From assembly GCF_024758505.1 (NCBI RefSeq), contig NZ_CP077970.1:7502001-7566000 (forward strand): a stretch of DNA of 64,000 bases, read 5' to 3'. Below, piece after piece: positions 45,096 to 54,966 of the stretch. Position numbers and translations under genes: made by a program. The stretch's first letter is position 1; each line of letters begins with the position of its first letter. A model generated the notes under the pieces. It saw nothing but the letters and a program-made list of their open reading frames with translations, had not been told where the DNA came from and did no database searches. This DNA comes from Bradyrhizobium arachidis (GTDB taxonomy: Bacteria > Pseudomonadota > Alphaproteobacteria > Rhizobiales > Xanthobacteraceae).

Positions 45096-45375
45096 ATGAC
45101 CCACATTCAAACAGGCAATCAGGTCGTTACGCAGATCACTGTAATTGAAGCCGGACCGGAAAAGCAGAACGAGGCGCTATCGCTGATGGCCGATCGAGCG
45201 CGATTCATGGCGGGCCAGCCAGGCTTTGTCTCAATTAGCTTGCATCGAAGCCCGGACTCGGCGCATCGCCCATCAATCGCCGGATTTTCGTAAGGCGTGG
45301 GCTAAGTTTGACGATTTGACCGATCAAATCGATCCCCATCTCTACGAAGTAGTCCAGGTTCTGGACGCCCACTGA
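45096..45375 (+). pseudogene. Broken antibiotic biosynthesis monooxygenase (ABM) domain gene
   Basis: The first frame gives MTHIQTGNQVVTQITVIEAG through GFVSISLHRSPDS and stops at 45293. The following frame then gives AHQSPDFRKAWAKFDDLTDQ and IDPHLYEVVQVLDAH with a stop at 45375. Together they match an ABM monooxygenase lacking the middle strand (normally about 15 residues, xRIVNYxQWE-like). The total length is not a multiple of three. A deletion plus frameshift is the simplest reading. It lies 138 bp upstream of the flavoprotein gene. Confidence 0.75.
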
Positions 45376-45512
45376 AGGTGCTCGCATTCGCATCGAGCAC
45401 GGAAGCCTGACGATCGCTTCCCGGGATTGAACGAGCTCGCTCTCGCGGCGCGTGCCGTTCAGCTGTATTGTTCGATCATCGAATACTCTCGAAGAGAAGC
45501 GGGAGGGCCCCT

Positions 45513-47111
45513 ATGGCTGGCGCAAGGCTAAAGCATTACGGGTGGGGACGCGAAGGCGAAGGCATGAGCGCAGGGGAGCGAAGGTTTGTCCTCGATCGCT
45601 ATCATGCGAAGTTTGGAACTGACGAATTCGACACGATTGCCGTCCCACGCCTTGAAGACCTTTCCTTGCGGAAGCCGCGCGTGCTGCCGCCGGCTTCGCT
45701 GGTCTCCCTTTGCACGACCGAACACTACGATCGGGCCGCGCACACCTATGGCAAGTCCTATCCGGATTACGTCAGAGCAATGCTTGGCGACTATGAGTGT
45801 GCGCCCGACGTCGTGGCTTATCCTCGTAACGAGGCGGAGATTTCCGCCGTTATGGACTGGGCGGGATCTGTCGGCGCTTCTCTGACGCCTTTTGGCGGCG
45901 GATCCAGTGTCTGCGGCGGCGTCGAGCCGCGCATTGACGGCATCAAGCATAAGGCCGCCGTCACCCTCGATCTGCGCAATCTCTCCAAAGTCATCGAAGC
46001 GGATCCGGTATCGCGCGCCGCATCGATCGAAGCCGGCACGTATGGTCCGTCTCTGGAAGACCAGCTCAAGCCGCATGGCCTCACATTGCGGCATTTCCCG
46101 CAGAGCTTTGAATATTCGACCCTCGGCGGCTGGATTGCGACGAGATCGGGCGGCCATTTTGCCAGCCTTTACACCCACATCGACGATTTCGTTGAAAGCG
46201 TTCGCGTCGTGACGCCAGCCGGCGTGCTGGAGACGCGCCGGCTTCCCGGTTCGGGCGCCGGACCCAGTCCCGACCGCATGTTCATCGGCTCGGAAGGAAT
46301 CTTTGGCGTGATTTCGCGCGCCTGGATGCGATTGCAGCCGCGTCCAAAATTCCGTGCCGGCGCATCGGTTCGTTTTCCCTCGTTCTTCGACGCCGCGCGC
46401 GCCGTGCGTGCAGTCGCGCAAGCGGGCCTCTATCCGTCAAATTGCAGGATCCTGGACCCGCAGGAGGCTTACAATACCGGTGCGGCTGATGGAAGCGTTG
46501 CCGTCATGGTGCTCGCGTTCGAGTCGGGCGATCATCCGTTGGACGCCTGGATGGCACGCGCGCTGGAATGCTGCACCGACCATGGAGGAACGACGGGGCC
46601 GGGGAAGGCGAGCGACGCGCATCTAGAGGGCGCGGCAGGCATCTGGCGCAACGCATTTATTCGGATGCCCTATGCGCGCGAATTTCTGACGCCCGCGGGC
46701 CTCATCAACGATACGTTCGAGACTGCCATCACCTGGGATCGGTTCGAAAGCTTTCACGACAAAGTCAAAGCGGCAACCGAGCGCGCCATTCTGGAAGCGA
46801 CTGGCGTCAAGGGTGAAGTCACCTGCCGCTTTACCCATGTCTACCCGGACGGGCCTGCACCCTATTTCACCTTCCATGCCCTTGGTCGCCACGGCGCGCT
46901 TCTCGAGCAGTGGCAGGCCATCAAGAATGCAGCGAGCGACGCACTGATCTCGGCAGGCGGCACCATCACGCATCATCATGCCGTCGGCCGCGATCACAGG
47001 CCATGGTACGACCGACAACAGCCAGAGCTTTTCGTCGCCGCCTTGCGGGCAGCCAAGCGCGAACTGGATCCGCAGGGCATGCTCAACCCGGGTGTCCTGA
47101 TTGATCCGTAG
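45513..47111 (+). CDS. FAD-linked oxidase, alkyldihydroxyacetonephosphate synthase-like
   Basis: About 532 residues from the ATG at 45513 (GGAGGG 7 bases upstream; the frame opens at 45468). It starts MAGARLKHYGWGREGEGMSA. The PCMH-type FAD-binding domain includes PDVVAYPRNEAEISAVMDWA, PFGGGSSVCGGVEP and GGWIATRSGGHFASLYTHID. The C-terminal cap and active-site region contain the histidine cluster ITHHHAVGRDHRPWYDR characteristic of alkyl-DHAP synthases. Those enzymes swap an acyl for an alkyl chain in ether-lipid synthesis; bacterial relatives may use other substrates. A fragment of this gene family is present at 38406-38470. Confidence 0.88.
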   Translation: MAGARLKHYGWGREGEGMSAGERRFVLDRYHAKFGTDEFDTIAVPRLEDLSLRKPRVLPPASLVSLCTTEHYDRAAHTYGKSYPDYVRAMLGDYECAPDVVAYPRNEAEISAVMDWAGSVGASLTPFGGGSSVCGGVEPRIDGIKHKAAVTLDLRNLSKVIEADPVSRAASIEAGTYGPSLEDQLKPHGLTLRHFPQSFEYSTLGGWIATRSGGHFASLYTHIDDFVESVRVVTPAGVLETRRLPGSGAGPSPDRMFIGSEGIFGVISRAWMRLQPRPKFRAGASVRFPSFFDAARAVRAVAQAGLYPSNCRILDPQEAYNTGAADGSVAVMVLAFESGDHPLDAWMARALECCTDHGGTTGPGKASDAHLEGAAGIWRNAFIRMPYAREFLTPAGLINDTFETAITWDRFESFHDKVKAATERAILEATGVKGEVTCRFTHVYPDGPAPYFTFHALGRHGALLEQWQAIKNAASDALISAGGTITHHHAVGRDHRPWYDRQQPELFVAALRAAKRELDPQGMLNPGVLIDP

Positions 47112-47268
47112 GCGCATGCTGGTGAAGGTGCTCTTGCACCGATTCGCTTCGGTCGGCACTGCCACGATGATTTCCGGTCACCCGCGGTGAACGGACGTCG
47201 CCAACGCTGGTCGACATGTCTCAAAGGGGGCAGAATCGGACTCGCGCATCCGCCACGAAAGAAGCCTG

Positions 47269-47301
47269 TTCGATCACTGCGTCGGCACCGCCGAGCAATG
47301 C
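47269..47301 (-). pseudogene. 3'-end remnant of an ABC_sub_bind gene
   Basis: The minus strand reads ALLGGADAVIE, matching the ALLARADEVIE end of the intact gene at 37337-38320, but the stop codon is replaced by a Gln codon. It lies just past the end of the hybrid kinase gene; a GQKR-type peptide (MSQRGQNRT) is coded on the plus strand at 47217. Confidence 0.5.
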
Positions 47302-47319
47302 CCGCGATGGCGCGACCAG

Positions 47320-49923
47320 TCAACTTCTGCGCAAAGCGTCAGTCGTGCTTGACGCCAGAGGTACGCCGGATGATCTCATTGATCTCGGGGGCGCAAGATC
47401 CTGGATAAGATCTCTTAGTGCCTCGGTATCAAACGGCTTGCGTAGTATTCTTAGATTTGGGGGAGCTGCTTTTGCCGCATCGCTGTAACCCGTTGTGAGG
47501 GCGATCGGCAAGTGCGGATAACGCGACCGAATTTCTCTCGCGAGCCCGACGCCATCGATGGTCCCTGGCATGACGATATCACTGAAGACGAGATCGATCC
47601 TTGTACCCGTTTCGAGCAGCTTCAATGCCGCTTCGGCCGAATCTCGATAGATGGTCTCATAACCCAGATGCTCGAATAGCGAGGATGTCACATCTGCCAC
47701 ATCAGCGCTGTCGTCGACGACGAGAACCGTCTGACGCTGCGGTTGCCGTGATTTTGCTCTGGCAGAGGAGTGCTCTTTACTCGTGATTTTCTCGTCTGCA
47801 CACGACGGCAGATACACTGTGATCGTTGTTCCCTCTCCGACCGTGCTATCTGCCGTAACCGTTCCGCCGGCTTGGTGCGCAAAACCATAAACTTGGGACA
47901 AACCGAGCCCGGTTCCTTTGCCGACCTCCTTGGTCGTGAAGAATGGATCGAACATCTTGGACAGAAGATTTGGCGGAATACCAGTGCCGGTATCGCTAAA
48001 TGCCATCGCAAAGAACGTGTCCCCGCGGCGATTATCGCCAATCTCGTGATCTACGGTGACGGCGTTCACAGACAGCGAGAAGGTGCCGCCGTTCGGCATG
48101 GCGTCGCGGGCATTAACGGCAATGTTCACAATCGCAAGTTCCAGTTCGGCGAGGTCCACCTTGACCCGCAAAATACCCTCGCCAATGTTTTCGTTGTACA
48201 CAATGTTCCCGCGCAGCGAGCTCTCGATCATGGTCCGCATGTTCTTTATCGCCTCGTTCAGATCAACGATCGTCGGGCTAAGGTGCTGATGACGAGAGAA
48301 TGTCAACAATTGGCGCGTGAGGCTTTCTCCGCGCTTGGCCGCGGTCTGTATGGCTTCGATTGCTTTTGGCAACTTTGGATCAAGCAGGCGAGCAAAGATC
48401 TGAGCGCTGCCTCCAATGATCATCAACAGATTGTTGAAGTCGTGCGCAATTCCGCCGGTCAGTTTGCCGATCGCCTCCATCTTCTGCGACATCGCGAGCT
48501 GTTCGCGCGCCTGGACCAGTTTCTCCTCCGCGTCGCGTCGCTCGGTTGCGTCCCGGAGGATATTGATAAACCCGATCAGAACTCCTGCGCCGTCGCGGCT
48601 CGCAGACACCGAGCCGGTAATGAAGAACGGCGTGCCATTTTTCCTGATCCGCCAACCCTCAACGTCGTGCTTGCCTTCCTGAATTGCCGACTCCAATGCG
48701 CGGGTTGGTGAGCCTGCCCGGCGTTCATCCGGCCGGTAAAATATCCCGAAATGCTTGCCGATGATTTCTTCCGGGGTGTAGCCGATGATTTTTTGTGCGG
48801 TACTGTTCCAGCTGGTAACGTGCCCCTCTTTATCAAGCGCAAAGATTGCGTAGTCGACGACGCCTTCGATAAGAACTTGAAAGTGGCGTCTAACGCTGTC
48901 GAGTGCCAAATTTTTCCGTTCAATCTGACGGCTCAGTTCGTCCTGAAGGGAAAGCAAATGGGCTTCAATGTCTTGGCGCGTCGCAATTGCTGCGGCCAAT
49001 GCAAGAGGCGGCACAGATACGCTGAGCGAAAGCACGAGTAACGCTAATAGCGATCCATCCAGATCCGCTTTCGGAAATGGATCGTTACCCACCGAGAAAC
49101 CCCACACGGCCATGCTGAGGAAAATGAGTGCGGCCGTAGCGACGCCGTATCGATTGCCGCGCAAACCAGCCCACATCAGGGGCAGTAGAACCAGAAAGCC
49201 CAGAAGGCTCCGATGTGGCAGCGGCAGATTGAGGTCGTTGCTGATGAGGTCACCGCCGATGAGCGGGCTGTAAGCAATGATCCCGATGATACTCACGAGA
49301 GCAGAGACCGCGATCGATTCCGATAGTTCCCACTTGGAAGCTCGACGTAAGCGCGCCATTGCCCAGAGCACGACGACCGGCGCAATCACCAAGGTCCCAG
49401 CCGCGTCTGCAAGCCACCAGGTCAACCAGGTCACGACCGAATCGGAAAAACTCAGTTTATCGGCGAGAATGAATCCTGCCAGGACGATGGTTGAGCTCAT
49501 CACCGTGGTCGGCACAAAGGAAATGATTGCAAACTTTGCGATTCCAGAGGGGGTGCCAAACGTCTGGTGACCATTCGACCAGCGACTAATCAGCCACGTC
49601 CCGGCAAACGCCGCGAGCAGAGTGCCGATCCCGACGGAACCAAGCTCCAAAAGCGATCGGTCGGCCATCAGGTAAGGAGAGACGGCCCCCACTAAGATCG
49701 CGGGCCAAATCCGGTAGCCGCGCAGCAGGACCAGCGCGAGCGCAAGCCCGGTTGGTGGCCATAGCGGTGTCGCGGTTGGATTGATTGCGGGAAGGAATCG
49801 CGCGGATTCGGCAAGGCCACCGTAAATCGCCGCGACTATTAAGATTTCGACCGAGTAGGTCGCAGCGCTCCGAGCGTCGCCAAAAGCGAAACTCTTGGCC
49901 TGATCAAACCTTGCCCTTTCCAT
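47320..49923 (-). CDS. MASE1 hybrid histidine kinase with PAS and receiver domains
   Basis: About 867 residues from the ATG at 49923. The N-terminal MASE1 membrane sensor (about residues 15-310) has many hydrophobic helices and the [15 protein letters not shown] motif. A PAS domain follows ([40 protein letters not shown]), then a HisKA core with [15 protein letters not shown] (His near 493). The ATPase domain reads [19 protein letters not shown] and [18 protein letters not shown]. The C-terminal receiver starts [18 protein letters not shown] with acceptor Asp in [10 protein letters not shown] near residue 778. MASE1 kinases often sense unknown membrane or small-molecule cues. No cognate regulator is adjacent. 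Confidence 0.92.
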   Translation of the reverse strand: MERARFDQAKSFAFGDARSAATYSVEILIVAAIYGGLAESARFLPAINPTATPLWPPTGLALALVLLRGYRIWPAILVGAVSPYLMADRSLLELGSVGIGTLLAAFAGTWLISRWSNGHQTFGTPSGIAKFAIISFVPTTVMSSTIVLAGFILADKLSFSDSVVTWLTWWLADAAGTLVIAPVVVLWAMARLRRASKWELSESIAVSALVSIIGIIAYSPLIGGDLISNDLNLPLPHRSLLGFLVLLPLMWAGLRGNRYGVATAALIFLSMAVWGFSVGNDPFPKADLDGSLLALLVLSLSVSVPPLALAAAIATRQDIEAHLLSLQDELSRQIERKNLALDSVRRHFQVLIEGVVDYAIFALDKEGHVTSWNSTAQKIIGYTPEEIIGKHFGIFYRPDERRAGSPTRALESAIQEGKHDVEGWRIRKNGTPFFITGSVSASRDGAGVLIGFINILRDATERRDAEEKLVQAREQLAMSQKMEAIGKLTGGIAHDFNNLLMIIGGSAQIFARLLDPKLPKAIEAIQTAAKRGESLTRQLLTFSRHQHLSPTIVDLNEAIKNMRTMIESSLRGNIVYNENIGEGILRVKVDLAELELAIVNIAVNARDAMPNGGTFSLSVNAVTVDHEIGDNRRGDTFFAMAFSDTGTGIPPNLLSKMFDPFFTTKEVGKGTGLGLSQVYGFAHQAGGTVTADSTVGEGTTITVYLPSCADEKITSKEHSSARAKSRQPQRQTVLVVDDSADVADVTSSLFEHLGYETIYRDSAEAALKLLETGTRIDLVFSDIVMPGTIDGVGLAREIRSRYPHLPIALTTGYSDAAKAAPPNLRILRKPFDTEALRDLIQDLAPPRSMRSSGVPLASSTTDALRRS

Positions 49924-50422
49924 CACAAGCCTTTGCGGTGGGCATCTCAAGAATGCGGTAGGGGGTCGACTTGGCCCCGGTTCAATGTCACCCGAAAGAC
50001 GGCGATAGCATTTTCACTGCGTCGATGCCCCTGCCAAACACTCAACGCAGTTTTGACCAAAGCATGGCCGCACGATCGTGAGTAGAGGGGGCGCTGCGCA
50101 ACGTCGGGATCGGGGCCATCGGGCAGCACCATTGACCTAATGGCGGAGATATACCAGGAGACGAAAGGGGCATGGCGGCATCCGGAACACGCAAACAGGT
50201 CCGATCCCGTGTCGGTGAGATCTCATCAGCAATCGCTTTCTCTGTTGACGCAAAGGAACAGCTCTCGCTGTCTCTCCAACGAGCGCGTTGGGCCGCGAGC
50301 CGTAATAGTCCCGGCAAGCAAAACACGTCGGCTCTGCTTCCGAAAAGAGACTTCTGCGAGAACTGCTAGATTCGTCGCGATGGGTCAACGGCAGGCGATC
50401 GACCTCGATAACCGACGTCCAC
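49924..50422. other. Gene-free stretch
   Basis: About 500 bp; open frames on both strands lack protein-like composition. Nothing recognised. Confidence 0.4.
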
Positions 50423-50902
50423 TCATCTCTCGGAATTCGAAGGCGTTCCGTGCCGCGACGCGCCAGGAAAGGTGATGTGGGTTGTCTTCATCGCAAGGTG
50501 TACCTCGCGGAGGAAGGACGCCAACCCTACGATCAAAAACAGAACGGCAGCTATGAAGAGAATACCGATGGGCCATTTCAGAGGCTTATCAAGCATCAGC
50601 TCAAAAAATATGACCGCAATGTCCAAGCATACCAATAGTGCGGAGATCGTTGATGCGGTCATAGCGACGCTTGTGATGTGCCTTCGTTTTTCCAGACTTT
50701 GTTGTTCGAGCTCCAACGTCTTGTGAACTGACAGCGTCAAAATATTCTCGTTCTCGATAAGTGCGCTGCAGCGATCGAAAATCCGGGCAAGGCGACCGGC
50801 CATCACGCTCAGCATTCCCGCAATTCCGGTGAGCAGGAACACCGGTGCAAGGGCAAGCTGAATGGCCTGTGCTATTTCACTGAAGCCTTCCGCTGTTGCC
50901 AA
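50423..50902 (-). CDS. DUF2721 membrane protein
   Basis: The 159-residue protein starts MATAEGFSEIAQAIQLALAP. Three hydrophobic segments are visible: VFLLTGIAGMLSVMAGRLAR, ISALLVCLDIAVIFFELML and WPIGILFIAAVLFLIVGLAS. The RLARIFDR motif after the first helix is typical of DUF2721 proteins. Function unknown; inner membrane. The gene is leftward and 76 bp downstream of the metallopeptidase gene on the same strand. Confidence 0.85.
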   Translation of the reverse strand: MATAEGFSEIAQAIQLALAPVFLLTGIAGMLSVMAGRLARIFDRCSALIENENILTLSVHKTLELEQQSLEKRRHITSVAMTASTISALLVCLDIAVIFFELMLDKPLKWPIGILFIAAVLFLIVGLASFLREVHLAMKTTHITFPGASRHGTPSNSER

Positions 50903-50978
50903 ACCTGTGCACCCATTCTACGAACGCAGCTTGAACGCGGTAGCTCAGCTAGCTGGCGCACATGGGGAGAAAGCGAAG

Positions 50979-51872
50979 CTAAAGCTGTGACGACCGGAAC
51001 GTATCACAGCTGCCAACCTCCCCCGATTTCAGACCTGCCATAAACCAGCGCGTGCGTTGTGCTGATGTGCCATGCGTGAAAGCGTCCGGAACGATATAGC
51101 CTTGGGACTGCCGCTGTAATCGATCATCTCCGATCGCCGAAGCGGTCTGCATCGCCGCTTCAACGTCGCCGGGTTCGATAAACCGCCATTTTTCTTCGGC
51201 GCGGTTTGCCCAAACGCCGGCGAGGCAGTCTGCCTGGAGTTCGACCCGAACCTGCAGGCCGTTGGCTTCCGCCTTGTCCATCCCGCGTTGTTGCTCCTGC
51301 ACCCGGGACAAGAGCCCGAGTTGGTTCTGAACGTGGTGCCCAATCTCATGTGCGATGACATAGGCCTGAGAGAACTGGCAGCCCTTGCTGCCAGCGTCGC
51401 AGCCACGGAAGCGTCGTTCGAGGTCCTGAAAGAAGCTCGTATCGAGGTACACCTTGCGATCGATCGGGCAGTAGAAGGGTCCCATTGCGGATTGAGCAGA
51501 TCCGCAACCGGACTGGGTGGCGCCGGAAAACATCACCAGAGTTGGCGGCTCGTATCGCTTTCCCGCTTGAGAAAAAATGGCAGTCCACTGCACTTCCGTG
51601 CTGCCGAGCACGGCGGAAACGAAGTGGCCCATGGAATCGGATGGGGCGCCGGAGCTGCCGGCACTCGTTTGTTGTGAGGCGCCATCGTTTCCCGTCATGG
51701 TTTCGGCGCCTTGGATGAGAATGCGCGGATCGATGCCGAGAGCCCAGCCAATCAAGCCAAGCACCACAACGGTACCAATGCCGAGCCCGCCTCTTCCTCC
51801 GGGAAGACCGCGCAATCCGCCGCGCCGTCGATCTTCAATTCGATCACTTTGTGGTAAATCATCGATACGCAT
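50979..51872 (-). CDS. Neutral zinc metallopeptidase (YpfJ/PF04228-like)
   Basis: The 297-residue protein starts MRIDDLPQSDRIEDRRRGGL. A single N-terminal membrane helix (GLGIGTVVVLGLIGWALGID) anchors it, followed by a Ser/Gly linker. The zinc motif VIAHEIGHHVQNQLGLLSRV lies near residue 174, with the third ligand Glu likely in VELQADCLAGVWA. The end EVGSCDTF matches the family. Such putative peptidases face the periplasm; substrates are unknown. Probably transcribed with the DUF2721 gene. Confidence 0.9.
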   Translation of the reverse strand: MRIDDLPQSDRIEDRRRGGLRGLPGGRGGLGIGTVVVLGLIGWALGIDPRILIQGAETMTGNDGASQQTSAGSSGAPSDSMGHFVSAVLGSTEVQWTAIFSQAGKRYEPPTLVMFSGATQSGCGSAQSAMGPFYCPIDRKVYLDTSFFQDLERRFRGCDAGSKGCQFSQAYVIAHEIGHHVQNQLGLLSRVQEQQRGMDKAEANGLQVRVELQADCLAGVWANRAEEKWRFIEPGDVEAAMQTASAIGDDRLQRQSQGYIVPDAFTHGTSAQRTRWFMAGLKSGEVGSCDTFRSSQL

Positions 51873-51952
51873 ATCACAGCCTCCACCCAGTTACCGATGG
51901 AACGAACTACCTGCCTGTAGCCCGCTGAACCACGACGCGCACTAGAACGATT

Positions 51953-52138
51953 TCATTCTTTTTTGACGATCTCAAAGCCCCTCGCGGCCAATTCGCTGAG
52001 AATGCTCTTCGCCAAATGAGAGCATTCGTCGGGCTTGATCCAGGTGACGCTTCTCCAATCAGGATCGTCATCTCTGGAATATACGTTGAACGCGGACCGA
52101 ATTCCGGCTTCGATTGCATCCATTGTATCGTCTGGCAT
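51953..52138 (-). CDS. Small hypothetical protein, 61 residues
   Basis: It starts MPDDTMDAIEAGIRSAFNVY with GAAGG upstream and ends SELAARGFEIVKKE. Predominantly helical and acidic. It looks like a real short gene but no family can be named. Confidence 0.62.
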   Translation of the reverse strand: MPDDTMDAIEAGIRSAFNVYSRDDDPDWRSVTWIKPDECSHLAKSILSELAARGFEIVKKE

Positions 52139-52198
52139 GCGAACCTTCCCAATATCTCTACCCGCACTGCTTGTTGCTGGACTGCGGAATTTAGTCGC

Positions 52199-52492
52199 TT
52201 ACCGGAGGGCAGGTCTGGAAGCTTCAATGCTGCTAGCTAGTAGCCGGGCGTAGCCGCCATAGGGCGGGCAATAGCTACCGCCATAGCCATATCCATAGCT
52301 GTCATCATAGCCGTAGTACGAAACGGACGGGTAGCTATAGTCATTTGTACTAAGGGACAATGTAGCACAGGGTTGTTGTACCCTCGCGATCTTAAAGCCC
52401 AGGCCCAGCGCCGGGGCCATTCGCCTGCCATTGATAAAGGCCGACCAGAAAGGGACGCGCCCGGGATCGATACTCGTGATCGTCGCCTGCAT
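52199..52492 (-). CDS. Possible Tyr/Gly-rich protein, 97 residues
   Basis: The middle (YSYPSVSYYGYDDSYGYGYG) is strongly Tyr/Gly/Ser-rich, typical of surface or low-complexity proteins. The N-terminus (MQATITSIDPGRVPFWSAFI) does not form a clear signal, so it may be a remnant or have another start. Weak support. Confidence 0.3.
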   Translation of the reverse strand: MQATITSIDPGRVPFWSAFINGRRMAPALGLGFKIARVQQPCATLSLSTNDYSYPSVSYYGYDDSYGYGYGGSYCPPYGGYARLLASSIEASRPALR

Positions 52493-52501
52493 CCGGACTC
52501 C

Positions 52502-52999
52502 TTAAACACCGAGTGCGGCGGAAATTTCGGCAAGCGTCGCCTTTTCGCTCTCGCTAACCTGAACGCCACCAAATCCAAGCAAGCCACCGCCCTCACTGGC
52601 TGCCTCGGCAGTGGCTTGGCTGATTTGGCAAAGCCAGTTCTTGAACGCTGCAGCATCGGCTGGGGCTTTCGTGGACAACACTACCGAAACTTGGCGTAAC
52701 GCTTCGACAGACTTTCTCTTCACGTCTGCAGGTTGGCTCTCGGCAAACTTGGCTTTTAGACTATCGCGCGCGGCGCTTCTGGCCTCGCTCGTCGAGAAGT
52801 CATTGGCGAGCGCCTTCACCAACGTATTGGCACCGGGGTCAGCGATTGCCTTCGCCAATGCGCTTCCTCCGGCATACGATTCCTTCAGCAAGCCCCAAAG
52901 GCCACTTGGATCGGCCGCCGTGATGGCCATGCCAGCCAACATCGGGCTCTCCAGCAACTGCGTCCACTCGTCCGTTGTGAAACTCGATTTGTCTGCCAT
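52502..52999 (-). CDS. Hypothetical helical protein, 165 residues
   Basis: The ATG at 52999 has GAGAGG upstream. It starts MADKSSFTTDEWTQLLESPM, with Ala/Ser-rich helices (LAGMAITAADPSGLWGLLKE, SALAKAIADPGANTLVKALA). The C-terminal motif is TAEAASEGGGLLGFGGVQVS followed by SEKATLAEISAALG. The final part resembles tellurite-resistance-like or ferritin-like helical small proteins only loosely, so no assignment is made. The longer frame to 53134 is not needed. Confidence 0.72.
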   Translation of the reverse strand: MADKSSFTTDEWTQLLESPMLAGMAITAADPSGLWGLLKESYAGGSALAKAIADPGANTLVKALANDFSTSEARSAARDSLKAKFAESQPADVKRKSVEALRQVSVVLSTKAPADAAAFKNWLCQISQATAEAASEGGGLLGFGGVQVSESEKATLAEISAALGV

Positions 53000-53311
53000 C
53001 TTCGACCTCTCTTCGAGGATTGGTGAGCCGGCGTTTCGCTCACGGGGCGCACAAAGGCCCCATGGGTCGCAAGGGCCGCTTTCCTTTGGACCGCAGCGTA
53101 GTGACGTGAGGTTGGCACTATTGATCTGAATCAAACTATCTGGTGGCTCTACCTCGTCCTACGCGACGCCCCGGTTGACCACCACAATTCAACCGGCTCC
53201 GACTAGAGGTAACCGACTCGGCTGCCGTTCCAAGGTCTATTGACCCTGATCAAAGTTCCCTTGGATCCAAAGAAGTCTGATCCTTTCAATATTCATCTCA
53301 GGGAGGCAAAC
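53000..53311. other. Divergent intergenic region
   Basis: About 310 bp between divergent genes, probably holding promoters for both. No clear repeat or hairpin was seen. Confidence 0.4.
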
Positions 53312-53560
53312 ATGAAGGTGGGATCGGCCGCTCTTGGACTGCTGATCGTCTTGGCAATGCCTGCGTTGGCGAACGCGCAAGGGGTTGTGAGTGGTACACA
53401 GCAAGGTGCGCGGGAAGGCAGCAAGGCGGGAAACAAGGCTGCCGGACCTGTCGGAGGCGCGGTGGGAGGAGTTGTCGGCGGAGCTGTCGGTGGCGTCACG
53501 GGCGGCGTAAAAGGGACTCTCGGAGTTTCCGACAAGTCGAGGAGTAAGAAGACGCCCTAG
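53312..53560 (+). CDS. Exported glycine-zipper protein, 82 residues
   Basis: The ATG at 53312 follows GGGAGG. A signal peptide (VGSAALGLLIVLAMPALANA) is followed by a short polar stretch and a glycine zipper (GPVGGAVGGVVGGAVGGVTG), then a basic tail. Such small proteins insert in or associate with the outer membrane or periplasm and are often stress-induced. It sits near other envelope and stress genes. Confidence 0.78.
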   Translation: MKVGSAALGLLIVLAMPALANAQGVVSGTQQGAREGSKAGNKAAGPVGGAVGGVVGGAVGGVTGGVKGTLGVSDKSRSKKTP

Positions 53561-53933
53561 ATAACCGAGCCCACCGGCGATCGAGCACTTTCTCACGCGG
53601 CACGTGGCTGCCGGTAGGTCGCGTGCCGGCTCGTACAGCATTCTGATCATATCGTGTCACTCGGCACGCGGATCGATCCGCGCGGCTGCCGCCTGTGCCA
53701 TGAAGTCGGTCCGGTCAGAGTCCGCGCGTACTGTCACTCCCCGTGCGCAGGCATCGCCTGACATCGCACTGTCCCTTGGTACAATGATCTCTGCGGTAAC
53801 CAAGTGACATTGTGATCGTTGATCGGCAACGTCGTGCGACGTTCGAACACGCCGCCGGCTGGGGACCTCTGCACGCGATGATTTGCTCAGTGAGGACTTG
53901 ATTTCGTCAAGTGCATTCGAGAGGAGAACCGAA
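53561..53933. other. Gene-free stretch
   Basis: About 370 bp upstream of the GlsB/YeaQ-like gene; likely regulatory, but no promoter can be assigned with confidence. Confidence 0.35.
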
Positions 53934-54197
53934 ATGGGTGTCCTTTGGACGATCATCGTCGGCTTCGTGGTTGGAGTAATTGCCAAGTTCATTATGCCCG
54001 GCGACAAATCTGAGCCAAAGGGCTTTATCCTGACGGCTGTTTTGGGAATCGTCGGCGCGTTCGTTGCAACCTACCTTGGCCAATCTGTGGGATGGTATAC
54101 GGCCGGAGAAAGCGCTGGTTTCATAGCTAGCATAGTCGGCGCAATAATCCTGCTCTTTGTCTATGGGTTGATCATCAGTCGCCAAGGGCGCGCCTAA
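53934..54197 (+). CDS. GlsB/YeaQ/YmgE family membrane protein
   Basis: 87 residues from the ATG at 53934 (GAGAGGAG upstream). Three hydrophobic helices: VLWTIIVGFVVGVIAKFIMP (followed by GDK), GFILTAVLGIVGAFVATYLG, and IASIVGAIILLFVYGLIISR. The pattern matches the transglycosylase-associated GlsB/YeaQ family, linked to envelope and stress responses. The upstream ATG at 53883 is less likely. Confidence 0.9.
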   Translation: MGVLWTIIVGFVVGVIAKFIMPGDKSEPKGFILTAVLGIVGAFVATYLGQSVGWYTAGESAGFIASIVGAIILLFVYGLIISRQGRA

Positions 54198-54228
54198 CAA
54201 GGTAGCCGCCGTCCTATTTGGGCTATGA

Positions 54229-54462
54229 ATGGACTATCGCGCGTTCACAAACGACAGCCTCACCATGATGTACGAGGGCATCCGGGCAGCACTAGCCTCT
54301 GACGATACCCAGAAGGCCGCCGGTGACAAGCCTCGCTTTGGTGTGCGAGAGACGCGTGACTGGAAAGAGCATGCCGCAAACCTGGAATCTGAGATGCTCA
54401 ACCGGGGAATGTTTTTCGAGATCATCGATTGGTCGGAGGCTCAAGGACGATTGCCGCTGTGA
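54229..54462 (+). CDS. Hypothetical protein, 77 residues
   Basis: It starts MDYRAFTNDSLTMMYEGIRA, 31 bp after the GlsB-like gene, same strand, so probably cotranscribed. It continues with RFGVRETRDWKEHAANLESE and ends IIDWSEAQGRLPL. Soluble, helical, no family recognised. Confidence 0.72.
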   Translation: MDYRAFTNDSLTMMYEGIRAALASDDTQKAAGDKPRFGVRETRDWKEHAANLESEMLNRGMFFEIIDWSEAQGRLPL

Positions 54463-54836
54463 TCGCAGGTCGGCGCGGCGCGGGCGGAATTCGGGTAAGG
54501 ATATTGACCGTAGTTTTTGCGGAATCCACTAAGCGGGCCTGCGCATCTACGATGAACACTGCCGGAGGTGGCATTTCCCATCCCGATCCAGCGTTTCATC
54601 CGGCAAGGATCGCTCAGACGCGGCCCTTTTGATCTTCCAACCCGATCGCCGCCCCAACGTCGCGACTGGCACCAACTGCACATCACACCGAGCCCATAAT
54701 TCACTACCGTCAAACGGTGGAATGACCTGCTGTTCGGTATGCGGTAGTTGTGGTGAGCACGCAGACACGGTGCGCTTATCCTTATCGTAACCTTCCCGAA
54801 ATCGGCAGATCATCGTGACAATGATGGGGTGTTACG
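54463..54836. other. Gene-free stretch
   Basis: About 370 bp with only implausible short frames. Nothing recognised. Confidence 0.35.
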
Positions 54837-54923
54837 ATGGCGGATATCATTTTCAAGGCCAGCATCTTCGGGCTTGGCATTCTTTCTACCGTCCTCTTCT
54901 CTCTGTTAGTCTTCAGCGGATAA
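54837..54923 (+). CDS. Possible 28-residue membrane peptide
   Basis: ATG at 54837 with GGGGTG 5 bases upstream. The product MADIIFKASIFGLGILSTVL followed by FSLLVFSG is one hydrophobic helix with a single Lys, typical of bacterial small membrane proteins. Too short for ORF-length cutoffs. Unproven. Confidence 0.38.
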   Translation: MADIIFKASIFGLGILSTVLFSLLVFSG

Positions 54924-54966
54924 GGCCGAATTGCCCCGCCTGATCGGCGCCGGTCATGGCCAAAAC

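Noticed and set aside
47770..48711. 313-residue plus-strand frame
   Set aside because: Antisense of the hybrid histidine kinase core.
50930..50975. tRNA-like GCGGTAGCTCAGCTAGCTGG
   Set aside because: Only a D-arm-like start; no anticodon or T arm follows, so it is chance similarity or a remnant.
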